Origin: Candidatus Bathyarchaeota archaeon
GTDB lineage: Archaea; Thermoproteota; Bathyarchaeia; Bathyarchaeales; DTEX01
Length of the DNA: 32,695 nucleotides
Direction: 5' to 3'
Assembly (NCBI GenBank): GCA_003601835.1
Contig: PIYB01000009.1
Location: 25,502-58,196, forward strand
The translations under genes were made by a program, and so were the position numbers. Numbering within the stretch: position 1 is the stretch's first letter; every line of letters begins with the position of its first letter. This document shows, one piece after another, positions 8,867 through 16,993 of the stretch. The notes beneath the pieces were generated by a model, which had not been told where the DNA came from, did no database searches, and saw only the letters and a program-made list of their open reading frames with translations.

Positions 8867-8974
8867 CTGTTTGGCCCTTCCATGTAGAATATTTGTGTGA
8901 CGTACTTAAGGAAGGCGCTCGGTTTAAGGTTTCCATAACAATTATCTTGGGCACCGATGATTATTTGAGGATGT

Positions 8975-9862
8975 ATGTACATCGTCTTTTCGGAGAGATG
9001 TCTTGAATATTGGGCGCCTTGGCATGTTGAAAGCCCTGAACGCGTTTATGAAGTCTACAAGCTACTAGAGGCGAAGGGGTACAGGTTTGTTGAGCCGGAT
9101 ACGTGCACCGATGAAGATTTGAGGCTTGTCCACAGTCAGAAGCTGATAGACAGGGTGAAAAACGGCGATTTCCTTGATGCTGACACACCTAACCTTCCAG
9201 GAATGTATGAGTATGCAAAACTCGCGGTTGGAGCCGCCGTAAAATCTATGGAGATAGCGCTGGAACACGGTTTGGCGTTCTCTTTGATGAGGCCGCCGGG
9301 GCATCATGCGGGGGTTGACGGTAGAGCCCTTGGAGCTGCAACTCAAGGATTCTGTTTCTTCAATAACGTTGCCGTGGCCTGTAAGAAGGCGCTTGAGGTT
9401 GTGGACAAGGTGGCGATCATAGATATTGACTGTCATCACGGTAACGGAACCCAAGAAATCTTTCTCAGGAACCCTGCGGTTCTTTTTGTTTCGCTGCATA
9501 GGTACGGGTTTGTTTATCCGGGAACAGGAGCAGCCTCTGAGGGAAACTGTCTTAATTATCCATTCATGCACCGTGCGGCAGACATGGAATATCTTGAAAC
9601 GTTTGAAAAAGCCGTAGAAAAGGTGAAAACGTTTGATCCCGATGTGATAGCGGTGTCAGCTGGGTTTGACACGAGTAGGTTTGATCCCATGTTCATGTTT
9701 GAGCTGACTGAAGAAGCATACTTTGAGATCGGCAAGATGATCGCGTCACTTAACCGTAGGACCTTCGCTGTTCTAGAGGGAGGTTATGGTCAAAAGATGC
9801 CGGAATGCGTCCACAATTTTATCAGAGGACTTGAACAAGCCCGGCGCGTTACTGTTCGGTGA
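8975..9862 (+). CDS. Histone deacetylase / acetylpolyamine amidohydrolase / AcuC family deacetylase
   Basis: RPPGHHAG, IDIDCHHGNGTQEIF, SAGFDTSRFDP, LEGGYGQ: the conserved catalytic and zinc-binding motifs of the class I/II HDAC superfamily. Confidence 0.93.
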   Translation: MYIVFSERCLEYWAPWHVESPERVYEVYKLLEAKGYRFVEPDTCTDEDLRLVHSQKLIDRVKNGDFLDADTPNLPGMYEYAKLAVGAAVKSMEIALEHGLAFSLMRPPGHHAGVDGRALGAATQGFCFFNNVAVACKKALEVVDKVAIIDIDCHHGNGTQEIFLRNPAVLFVSLHRYGFVYPGTGAASEGNCLNYPFMHRAADMEYLETFEKAVEKVKTFDPDVIAVSAGFDTSRFDPMFMFELTEEAYFEIGKMIASLNRRTFAVLEGGYGQKMPECVHNFIRGLEQARRVTVR

Positions 9863-9951
9863 CTCGTTGATCCTGAGAAACCTTCCGCAATGATTATAGG
9901 AGTCTTGAACATACTCTACGCCTGAACCTACAAGTTGCGGAGAATGCAAAG

Positions 9952-10878
9952 TTGGTTGAAAACCTCGAAGCGGTCAAGGATTACTGTTTGCACGAAAACA
10001 TGTCTGTGCGTGAATTAACGGAACAGATGAAGGCAGCATGGGGATTCACAGCTGAAAAGATCGCTATGGGCATTGATGTTCTGAAAAGGATGACCATGGA
10101 CGAGCATTGTGTAAAATTTCTTTCTTTTCCAGCATGCATCGTGGCTACTGGAACACGGGGCGTCCTAAAGGAGATGGTGAAGCGGCGCCTAGTAGACGTG
10201 GTGGTGACCACTTGTGGAACGCTTGACCATGACTTAGCGCGGAGCTGGGAAAATTATTACCGGGGTTCTTTTGATCTTGATGACGCGCAGCTTCACAAGA
10301 AAGGCGTCAACAGGCTTGGGAATGTTCTCGTTCCGAACCGAAGCTACGGCATAATAATCGAGAAGAAGATGCAGCAGCTGTTGTCCGCTCTTTGGGAAGA
10401 AGGGGTTCGTGAAATTTCAAGCAGAGAGCTCAGCTGGGAGATCGGGAAGAGACTATGCAGCGAAGACTCGATACTTTACTGGGCGGCTGAGAACAAGGTT
10501 CCAGTTTACATACCGGGCATAACGGATGGCGCCGTTGGTTACCAGCTCTGGCTGTTCTCTCAGGATCACCGCCTTAAGATTAATGTTCTGAAAGACGAGC
10601 AAGAGCTTAACGATTTGATCTTTGAGTCTGAAAGAACTGGGGCTTTAATCATAGGCGGCGGAATTTCGAAGCATCATGTGATCTGGTGGAACCAGTTTAA
10701 AGGCGGACTTGACTACGCTATTTACATAACGACGGCGGTTGAGTGGGACGGAAGCCTTTCAGGAGCAAAGGTCCGCGAAGCGATTTCTTGGGGAAAGGTG
10801 AAGGAAGCAGCTAAACGGGTAACAATCGAGGGTGATGCAACGGTAATTCTTCCTTTAATGGTGGCTTCCATACTCTGA
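9952..10878 (+). CDS. dys: Deoxyhypusine synthase
   Basis: VVTTCGTLDHDLAR, GGGISKHHVIWWNQFKGGLDYAIYITTAVEWDGSLSGAKVREAISWGKV. The catalytic Lys context (SWGK) is conserved. Probable TTG start. Confidence 0.94.
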   Translation: MVENLEAVKDYCLHENMSVRELTEQMKAAWGFTAEKIAMGIDVLKRMTMDEHCVKFLSFPACIVATGTRGVLKEMVKRRLVDVVVTTCGTLDHDLARSWENYYRGSFDLDDAQLHKKGVNRLGNVLVPNRSYGIIIEKKMQQLLSALWEEGVREISSRELSWEIGKRLCSEDSILYWAAENKVPVYIPGITDGAVGYQLWLFSQDHRLKINVLKDEQELNDLIFESERTGALIIGGGISKHHVIWWNQFKGGLDYAIYITTAVEWDGSLSGAKVREAISWGKVKEAAKRVTIEGDATVILPLMVASIL

Positions 10879-10943
10879 TATGTTGATGCCAGCCTTCGCG
10901 GCGGAAAACATTCAGGTTTAGCGTACGAGATTTTCCTTAACCG

Positions 10944-11562
10944 TTAGACGTAGCGCAGGGTTAAGCCGAAAGCGTTAACGGCACAATGGGAAAGCAGACA
11001 GCCAGAGATATTTTTTGTTTTGTTGAAAACGAACCCGTTGAGAAATGCTAGGAGGAAAACCACGACGAGGACGAGGGGCACGCCTGACGCTACGTGATGT
11101 TTGTGTATCGAAACGAAGAATGTGGACTGAGCAAGGTTGACCTCGAGATTTTTTTCTGTGGACAGATGGAGGATTCAGATCGGCGAAGTGGTTGAGAAAG
11201 AAGCTTCTGTATGCGATTTCTTCGTATAAGGGGTACCAGAAAACGTCCGTGAAGATGTCGTAGAGGTTCGGGGTGAGCCTTCCTATCAGTGGGAAATAAT
11301 GACGAAAGACAAAGTAGTGTGTTATCATTAGGAAAACTGAAACCATGGTGCCCAGATAGAGAGATTTTGAAGCTCCGTTTTTCTGGAATCCTAGAAAACG
11401 TATTCCTCTCTTTTCCACGAAGATAACGTAAAGAAAAGGCAGCAAAAGCAGAGGGTAAACTGAACCGTTAAGCCACAATGCGAGGAATATGATGGCGGGG
11501 GCAACCTTTTCAACGAGAACCGTTTTTTCCAAAAACGTAACCTTCAGTTTGCTGGGTTTCAA
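10944..11562 (-). pseudogene. CPBP/CAAX-type intramembrane protease, frameshifted at a 7-T run
   Basis: Frame 1 gives YPLYEEIAYRSFFLNHF (EExxxR motif). After the T-run at 11149-11155, another frame continues as KNLEVNLAQSTFFVSIHKHHVASGVPLVLVVVFLLAFLNGFVFNKTKNISGCLLSHCAVNAFGLTLRYV*, which has the FxxxH-like and HxxxN-like motifs. Removing one base restores a single ORF. Confidence 0.8.
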
Positions 11563-11628
11563 GGATTGCAGAATATGTTTCGGAAGGGACTAAAGTCTTT
11601 TTAACCTTGTCACGTACATCAGTACGCT

Positions 11629-12636
11629 ATGGGAACTGCTGCTAAGGCATCCTTCGGTTCGCTGCGGGAGCGTATTGCTCGCGCCCGTGAACTCAGCTGG
11701 CGTCATTTTGGGAGGAAAATCAGTTTCTACGCGCCAAGCTTCGTCGGCTACAAAAACAGATACTACAGGGCTCCGCACGGTTCTTTTCCTTCAATATCAA
11801 TTACAGGGCGCTCCTGCGCTTTGAATTGTGGACATTGCGGCGGAAGAATACTTGAAACAATGATTCCTGCAACAACCCCGGAGAAGCTAATTGAAGCTTG
11901 CAGAGAAGCTAAGGCTAAAGGCGCTGTTGGTTGTCTCATAAGCGGCGGATGTCTCCCAGATGGGTCTGTTCCAATCGGGAGGTTTGTTGACGCCATTGCG
12001 AAGGTGAAACGGGAGTTAGGCTTGACCGTTGTGGCGCACACGGGTCTTATTAACGCTGACACTGCGAGGAGGCTTAAAGAAGCCGGTGTTGACGCTGTGT
12101 CAATAGACATCATAGGTTCAGATGAAACCATAAGAGAGGTTTACAACCTTCAAGCATCCACAAAAGACTACGAGGAATCGTTGTGGGCGCTGGAACACGC
12201 TGGTATTCCGTTTACGCCCCATGTGCTTGTGGGGCTGCATCATGGATGTTTAAAAGGTGAATTAACGGCTCTCAGAATGATTGCGAAACATAAGCCTTCA
12301 GTTCTCATCATAATCGTTTTCTTCCCGATTAGAAAAACGAGAATGGAGAACGTTAAGCCTCCCACGCCTCAAACAATAGCGGAAATATTGGTTGAAGCAA
12401 GGTTTATGATGCCGAGGACGCCGATTGCCCTTGGATGCGCTAGGCCGAAAGGGGTGCACCGAGCGAAAACGGATTCTCTGGCGGTTGAGGCAGGAGTTAA
12501 TGTTGTGGCGTTCCCAAGCGTTGAAGCAATACGGAAAGCAGAAGAGCTGGGGCTTGAAATCATGTTTTCTCCTGTATGTTGTTCCCTAGCGTACAGGGAT
12601 ATGATGCTGATGGATACAGAAAAACCGGGAGCCTAG
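11629..12636 (+). CDS. Radical SAM protein (possible LipS1-type lipoyl synthase component)
   Basis: SISITGRSCALNCGHCGGRILETM (CX3CX2C). The C-terminal FSPVCCSLAYRD and an internal GCA are extra Cys. The LipS1 assignment is inference. Confidence 0.82.
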   Translation: MGTAAKASFGSLRERIARARELSWRHFGRKISFYAPSFVGYKNRYYRAPHGSFPSISITGRSCALNCGHCGGRILETMIPATTPEKLIEACREAKAKGAVGCLISGGCLPDGSVPIGRFVDAIAKVKRELGLTVVAHTGLINADTARRLKEAGVDAVSIDIIGSDETIREVYNLQASTKDYEESLWALEHAGIPFTPHVLVGLHHGCLKGELTALRMIAKHKPSVLIIIVFFPIRKTRMENVKPPTPQTIAEILVEARFMMPRTPIALGCARPKGVHRAKTDSLAVEAGVNVVAFPSVEAIRKAEELGLEIMFSPVCCSLAYRDMMLMDTEKPGA

Positions 12637-12905
12637 GTTTCCCATTTTCTGCCTGTTTGAACTGCGCCTTTCAGCAGGTCCATCAGCTGGTCTTTGAGTT
12701 CTGAGTAGCATTCGCTTATTTTCTCAGCGTCTTCTTTTGACATTCCTTCTTTGACCAGCTCTGCTTCGAAGGAGCTGCGAGCTTTTTTGACGTTTCGGCC
12801 CAGCGTTAGCCAGGCTGCTAGGAGGGCTCCGGATATTTTGAGTATTGAGTATGCGATGCTGAACACCGTCCTTGTTCGACCCATTCTTGTTTTTCCCTTC
12901 TGCAA
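12633..12905 (-). CDS. Small hypothetical protein with an N-terminal hydrophobic helix and a helical C-terminus
   Basis: MGRTRTVFSIAYSILKISGALLAAWLTLGRNVKKARSSFEAELVKEGMSKEDAEKISECYSELKDQLMDLLKG. Confidence 0.65.
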   Translation of the reverse strand: MQKGKTRMGRTRTVFSIAYSILKISGALLAAWLTLGRNVKKARSSFEAELVKEGMSKEDAEKISECYSELKDQLMDLLKGAVQTGRKWET

Positions 12906-12938
12906 AACGGAAAAAAGGGATGCAAAGAGCGTTTATGG

Positions 12939-13301
12939 TTATTCTTCTTCAGGTTCTTCTGGAATCTTCTTTTCTACCTCTTCCTTGATGGCTTTACCTA
13001 GTTCCTTTCCGTGTCTCATTTCTTTGTTGATTCCAATTTTTCCTTTTTTGCTTACAGCTTCCTTGATGATGCCGCCTATGTCTGTGAAGGTTTTCACGTA
13101 GTCTTGAGTCATCTTGACCGCCACATCTTCCGGTATTCCGGCGGCTTTCAGCTCCTTGTAAAAGTTTGCTGCTGCGGCTCCCATGTTCTTTCCTGCCTCG
13201 GCTGAAAAGATTGAGTTCATTATGCCTTTTATCAGGTTAGGCACCATCTCTGAAACAGTTTTCAGCACTTGATGAAGCTCTTCTACATCGTTGTCTGTCA
13301 T
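12939..13301 (-). CDS. Small helical hypothetical protein, start reassigned to the ATG at 13301
   Basis: GGAGGTGAAAATGGAATGACA gives a Shine-Dalgarno-like site for MTDNDVEELHQVLKTVSEMVPNLIKGIMNSIF... It shares a F..EL...G...E.A.K....Y motif with the 12633-12905 product. Confidence 0.65.
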   Translation of the reverse strand: MTDNDVEELHQVLKTVSEMVPNLIKGIMNSIFSAEAGKNMGAAAANFYKELKAAGIPEDVAVKMTQDYVKTFTDIGGIIKEAVSKKGKIGINKEMRHGKELGKAIKEEVEKKIPEEPEEE

Positions 13302-13391
13302 TCCATTTTCACCTCCATCCTTTTCCTCCACGCTAAGAATAGTATGGTCACACGCGTTAACTGTTATGCGCAAAAGTGACCAGTTTTCTGT

Positions 13392-13835
13392 TCACTGTTC
13401 CACAAGCTCGTACGTCGTGCCGAAACCTTCAACCAAGCGGACTACGCCGTCCTTCTCAAGTTTCTGAAGCCTTTGCCTAACGATTCTTCTTGACGCTGTT
13501 CCTCTCATGGCTTTAACTTCACGGGTGATCGCTGAGGTGTTCAACGGGCCTTTCAACGCTAGGGCTTGAACTATGCACCGGGAGATTTCGTCTTTGCGTA
13601 TCTTTGAATGTTTCACGTAACGTTCAGCGAGTTTCAGGCGTGAAAGGATTTTTACAGGTTCGTCATAGAGTCTTATGCCTAGTCTTAGAAGTCTCAGTGA
13701 AGAGGCGACATCAGCGTATTCGGGTTTTTCTATAACCATTGTTTCTAAAAGGTCGAGCCTCCGCATTATCGCATCCAACTTTTTGCTTACTTCTTCAAGT
13801 CTGTCAGAGATTGCCCGTTCACTCATCCCCTTCAC
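13392..13835 (-). CDS. Coiled-coil plus winged-helix DNA-binding regulator
   Basis: RLEEVSKKLDAIMRRLDLLETMV coiled coil, then ISRCIVQALALKGPLNTSAITREVKAMRGTASRRIVRQRLQKLEKDGVVRLVEGFGTTYELV wHTH pattern. Confidence 0.75.
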   Translation of the reverse strand: MKGMSERAISDRLEEVSKKLDAIMRRLDLLETMVIEKPEYADVASSLRLLRLGIRLYDEPVKILSRLKLAERYVKHSKIRKDEISRCIVQALALKGPLNTSAITREVKAMRGTASRRIVRQRLQKLEKDGVVRLVEGFGTTYELVEQ

Positions 13836-14023
13836 TCAGACATTAAGCCTTGTTCACAAATATTGCAGTAGACCTTAAAAAATGAATTAAAAGAGGAAAC
13901 TTTGGAAGCCATCTGAAGAAGACTGCGCGGAACAGAACGTTGGCCAATGCTATGGCGGGTTAGGTTCAAAACGGTTTTGCCGCGGCTTTGCACGGTGTTG
14001 TTTTTAAGTCAGCCCTGTTTAGG

Positions 14024-14305
14024 TCACAAGGTTTGAACTTTCAAAGCGTTTCTTTTGGCTTTCCCTTTGTATTCTCGGGCCACAATCATTGTGGATGTCA
14101 GCATTATGCTGGGTATGCTGCGTATGTTTTCGGATAGGAAGATTTCGAGGGATTCAAGCTCTTCTACGCTGACCTTTGCGATTATGTCATATTCCCCGTA
14201 AATTACGCTTGCATCCAAAACTTCTTCGAAGTCCGCTATCTGTTTGCAAACCTCTCTTTCTGCACCTGAACTTACCTTCAGGAGCACGTAAGCTTTGATT
14301 GACAT
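14024..14305 (-). CDS. Stand-alone Lrp/AsnC ligand-binding (RAM) domain protein
   Basis: MSIKAYVLLKVSSGAEREVCKQIADFEEVLDASVIYGEYDIIAKVSVEELESLEIFLSENIRSIPSIMLTSTMIV; no HTH. Confidence 0.85.
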   Translation of the reverse strand: MSIKAYVLLKVSSGAEREVCKQIADFEEVLDASVIYGEYDIIAKVSVEELESLEIFLSENIRSIPSIMLTSTMIVAREYKGKAKRNALKVQTL

Positions 14306-14510
14306 CCGCTCACCACCAAATTGGTCAAATGCATAATACTTGAGGCTTCCATTTATCTGTTTCCTTACAGACGTTCATGTGCACCGAAAAACCGCAGCTC
14401 AACAAGCGCATAACCGACTTCATGTTCAAAGGGAATCCGCTTGGATTCATGTAAAAACTGGTTTCGACGATAAAAAACTTAAATTTACGCACAGTTTAAG
14501 AGATACTTGC

Positions 14511-14587
14511 GCCTCGGTGGCCTAGCCGGTCAGGGCATCTCCTTGGTAAGGAGGAGGTCGCGGGTTCAAATCCCGCCCGGGGCTCCA
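14511..14587 (+). tRNA. tRNA-Thr (anticodon GGU), CCA encoded
   Basis: GCCTCGG...CCGGGGC acceptor stem; anticodon arm TCTCC-TTGGTAA-GGAGG with GGT anticodon; T-arm GCGGG-TTCAAAT-CCCGC; discriminator T then CCA. No intron seen. Confidence 0.93.
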
Positions 14588-14621
14588 AATTTCAGGTTCG
14601 GTTCCTTCGCCTATTTTTCTA

Positions 14622-15299
14622 TTGGGTGAACAGGGAACGCGGAAGCATAAGGAGCAAATCTACCATTTCAACCGTATCTTTGAGAGGGCTATGAAGCGTC
14701 TAGAGTCGTCTCTTGATGTCCGTGATGAGGATAAAGTCAATATTTGGAGGTTTATCGAGCACTTGTTGGCCAAGGGGGTCAGCAAGGCCAGAGCGGTCAA
14801 ATACATCTATCATCTAGTTGTTCTAGCAAGGGTGACGGATAAGCCGTTTGAAAGTCTAGGAAGAAGAGACGTTGAGCGTTTAGTTAGCTGGATAAACGCG
14901 TCAGACTATTCAGAGAACACCAAGCGTGACTACAAGATAGTCTTGAAGAAGTTCTATCAGTGGCTTAGAGGCTGCAACGAGGAGGAACATGAGTACCCGG
15001 AAGAAGTAAAATGGATAAAGACGAGACTTAAAAGAAGAAGATTGCTGCCTCAAGCGTTGTTAACGCCCGAGGAAGTTAAGAAGCTCGTCAAGGCAGCAGA
15101 AAATCCACGAGACAAGGCCTTCATACTAACGCATTACGAGTCCGGATGCAGAATAGGCGAGACCCTCTCGCTAAGAATAGTTAACGTGAACTTCGACAAG
15201 TATGGCGCCGTCCTGATAGTTGACGGGAAGACAGGGCCCAGACGGGTGAGAGTGATAGCCGCCGCACCCGCATTAGCATCCTGGCTCAGCAAAGGTTGA
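14622..15299 (+). pseudogene. Tyrosine recombinase/integrase, C-terminally truncated
   Basis: N-terminal SAM-like core-binding domain, then LTHYESGCRIGETLSLRI (catalytic Arg) and DGKTGPRRVRV (Lys). The ORF stops before HxxR and the catalytic Tyr. It starts 35 nt after the tRNA-Thr. Confidence 0.82.
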
Positions 15300-15561
15300 G
15301 ATAAGCTCCCATAAAGGATTGAAAGTGAGAGATCCTGAGACAGTCCACGCAAAGTACGTACGGCTGTTAACCACCGCGACGGATGGACGCGCTAAAATAC
15401 AAGCCTTGATTGTGCCGTACCGCACTGGTAATGAGCTTGCCGTGAGGCTTGCCGCCGTCAAATCACGCTTGGTTCAGCCACGTGACGGATTCACCTAAAA
15501 TTTCATTAAGTTCCGAACGACATAATACCTGTTCACATAGAATGGTTGATGGGTGTTAACA

Positions 15562-16476
15562 ATGTACGATGTCATAATAATCGGCTCAGGACCCGCAGGG
15601 TTAACAGCAGCCATCTACACAGCCAGAGCAAAGCTGAAAACCCTTGTGGTCGCCGGCGTCATGTGGGGCGGGCAGCTGATGCTGACAACGGAGGTTGAAA
15701 ACTTCCCCGGATTCAAAGATGGTATCCTAGGTCCAGATTTGATGGACAACATGCGGCTGCAAGCTGAAAGGTTCGGCGCCGAGATTCTTTTTGAGGACGC
15801 TTCCTCCGTTGACTTCTCAACTAAACCCTTCAAGGTTGAAGCCGGCGGCAAAACCTACGAAGGTCGTTCCGTCATCATAGCCACGGGAGCCTCACCTAGG
15901 TGGCTGGGGCTGGAAAGCGAGCAACGTTTAAGAGGCAGAGGGGTTTCCGTCTGCGCCACCTGTGACGCCGCCTTCTTCAGGGACAAGGTAACGGTGGTTG
16001 TCGGAGGAGGCGACACAGCTATGGAGGAAGCGCTTGCTCTTTCCAAGTTCGCGAGGAAAGTCAAGGTTGTACATCGGAGAGACAAGCTGCGAGCCTCAAA
16101 GATTCTTCAGGAGAGAGCTTTCAATGACCCGAAGATAGAGTTCATCTGGAACAGTGTTGTGCAGGAAATCTTAGGCGAAGACAGGGTTGAAGGCGTTAGG
16201 CTGCGAAGAACAGACACGGGTGAAGAATCTGAGATGAAATGTGATGCTGTCTTCTTAGCCATTGGGCATAAACCGAACACGGAGATCTTCAAAGGACAAG
16301 TGGAGCTGGATGAGAAAGGCTACGTCGTTGCATACGACGAGACAAGAACAAGCGTGAAAGGCGTTTTCGTAGCCGGGGACGTACAGGACTTCCGTTACAA
16401 GCAAGCCGTCACAGCCGCAGGATCAGGATGTAAAGCAGCCTTAGACGTGATAAAATACTTGGATGAAGAAACATAG
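15562..16476 (+). CDS. trxB: Thioredoxin-disulfide reductase (FAD/NAD(P)-dependent)
   Basis: MYDVIIIGSGPAGLTAAIYTARAKLKTLVV, redox motif VCATCDAAF, GGGDTAMEEAL, HRRDKLRASK, VFVAGDVQD. Confidence 0.95.
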   Translation: MYDVIIIGSGPAGLTAAIYTARAKLKTLVVAGVMWGGQLMLTTEVENFPGFKDGILGPDLMDNMRLQAERFGAEILFEDASSVDFSTKPFKVEAGGKTYEGRSVIIATGASPRWLGLESEQRLRGRGVSVCATCDAAFFRDKVTVVVGGGDTAMEEALALSKFARKVKVVHRRDKLRASKILQERAFNDPKIEFIWNSVVQEILGEDRVEGVRLRRTDTGEESEMKCDAVFLAIGHKPNTEIFKGQVELDEKGYVVAYDETRTSVKGVFVAGDVQDFRYKQAVTAAGSGCKAALDVIKYLDEET

Positions 16477-16722
16477 AACACATTGCATCCGTTCTAGTTA
16501 AGCTCATTTTTTCATCAAACGTTGCTCGCTTGCCCCTACTAAAGCATATACTCTGTTCTCAACCGTTTCATCGAAACAGAAACTTTAATCAAAAAATCGA
16601 GAGGCATCTCTCAAAGAAAAGAATGCTGGACTACATCGAATACAGGATGTTTCAAACCTTTGTGTTTTTCTAAAAAAGAAGAAAGTTATTGAGGGGGCAA
16701 CGGATGCGGTCTTACCATTTTT

Positions 16723-16803
16723 CCCTCCTTGCTCGTAAGACTCCATGGCTGCCCACGTGTATTCCAAAGCTGCAAGAGCGTCCCTACCTGAGGCTCTCAA
16801 CTG
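16723..16803 (-). pseudogene. C-terminal stub of a Gfo/Idh-type oxidoreductase
   Basis: QLRASGRDALAALEYTWAAMESYEQGG resembles the terminal helix of Gfo/Idh/MocA enzymes. No upstream Rossmann part is present. Confidence 0.45.
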
Positions 16804-16974
16804 TTCGCCGTCATATTCCGGGTTGACAAGTGGACCGGCACCCTTCTAACTGAAACGGATGAAACTGTTGACGCTCGTTTCTTCGATTTAAACGATCTTC
16901 CCAAAGTCTCCCGGATCTGTTTAGAAACCCTTGAAGACCTAAAGAACTATGACGGACAGTTGATCTTAAAATAA
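16801..16974 (+). pseudogene. C-terminal stub of a Nudix hydrolase
   Basis: LFAVIFRVDKWTGTLLTETDETVDARFFDLNDLPKVSRICLETLEDLKNYDGQLILK* matches the region after the Nudix box (F.G.l..ETdE...arFF....LP). The Nudix box itself is missing. Confidence 0.65.
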
Positions 16975-16993
16975 TCACGTGCCAACAGTCAGT

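Noticed and set aside
14511-15600. A duplicated att site (tRNA 3' end repeat) bounding an intact mobile element
   Set aside because: I could not find a second copy of the tRNA 3' sequence by eye in the window, and no other element genes are recognisable.
16599-16612. GAGAG-GCAT-CTCTC hairpin as a transcription terminator
   Set aside because: Only a 5-bp stem and no adjacent T-tract; too weak to call.
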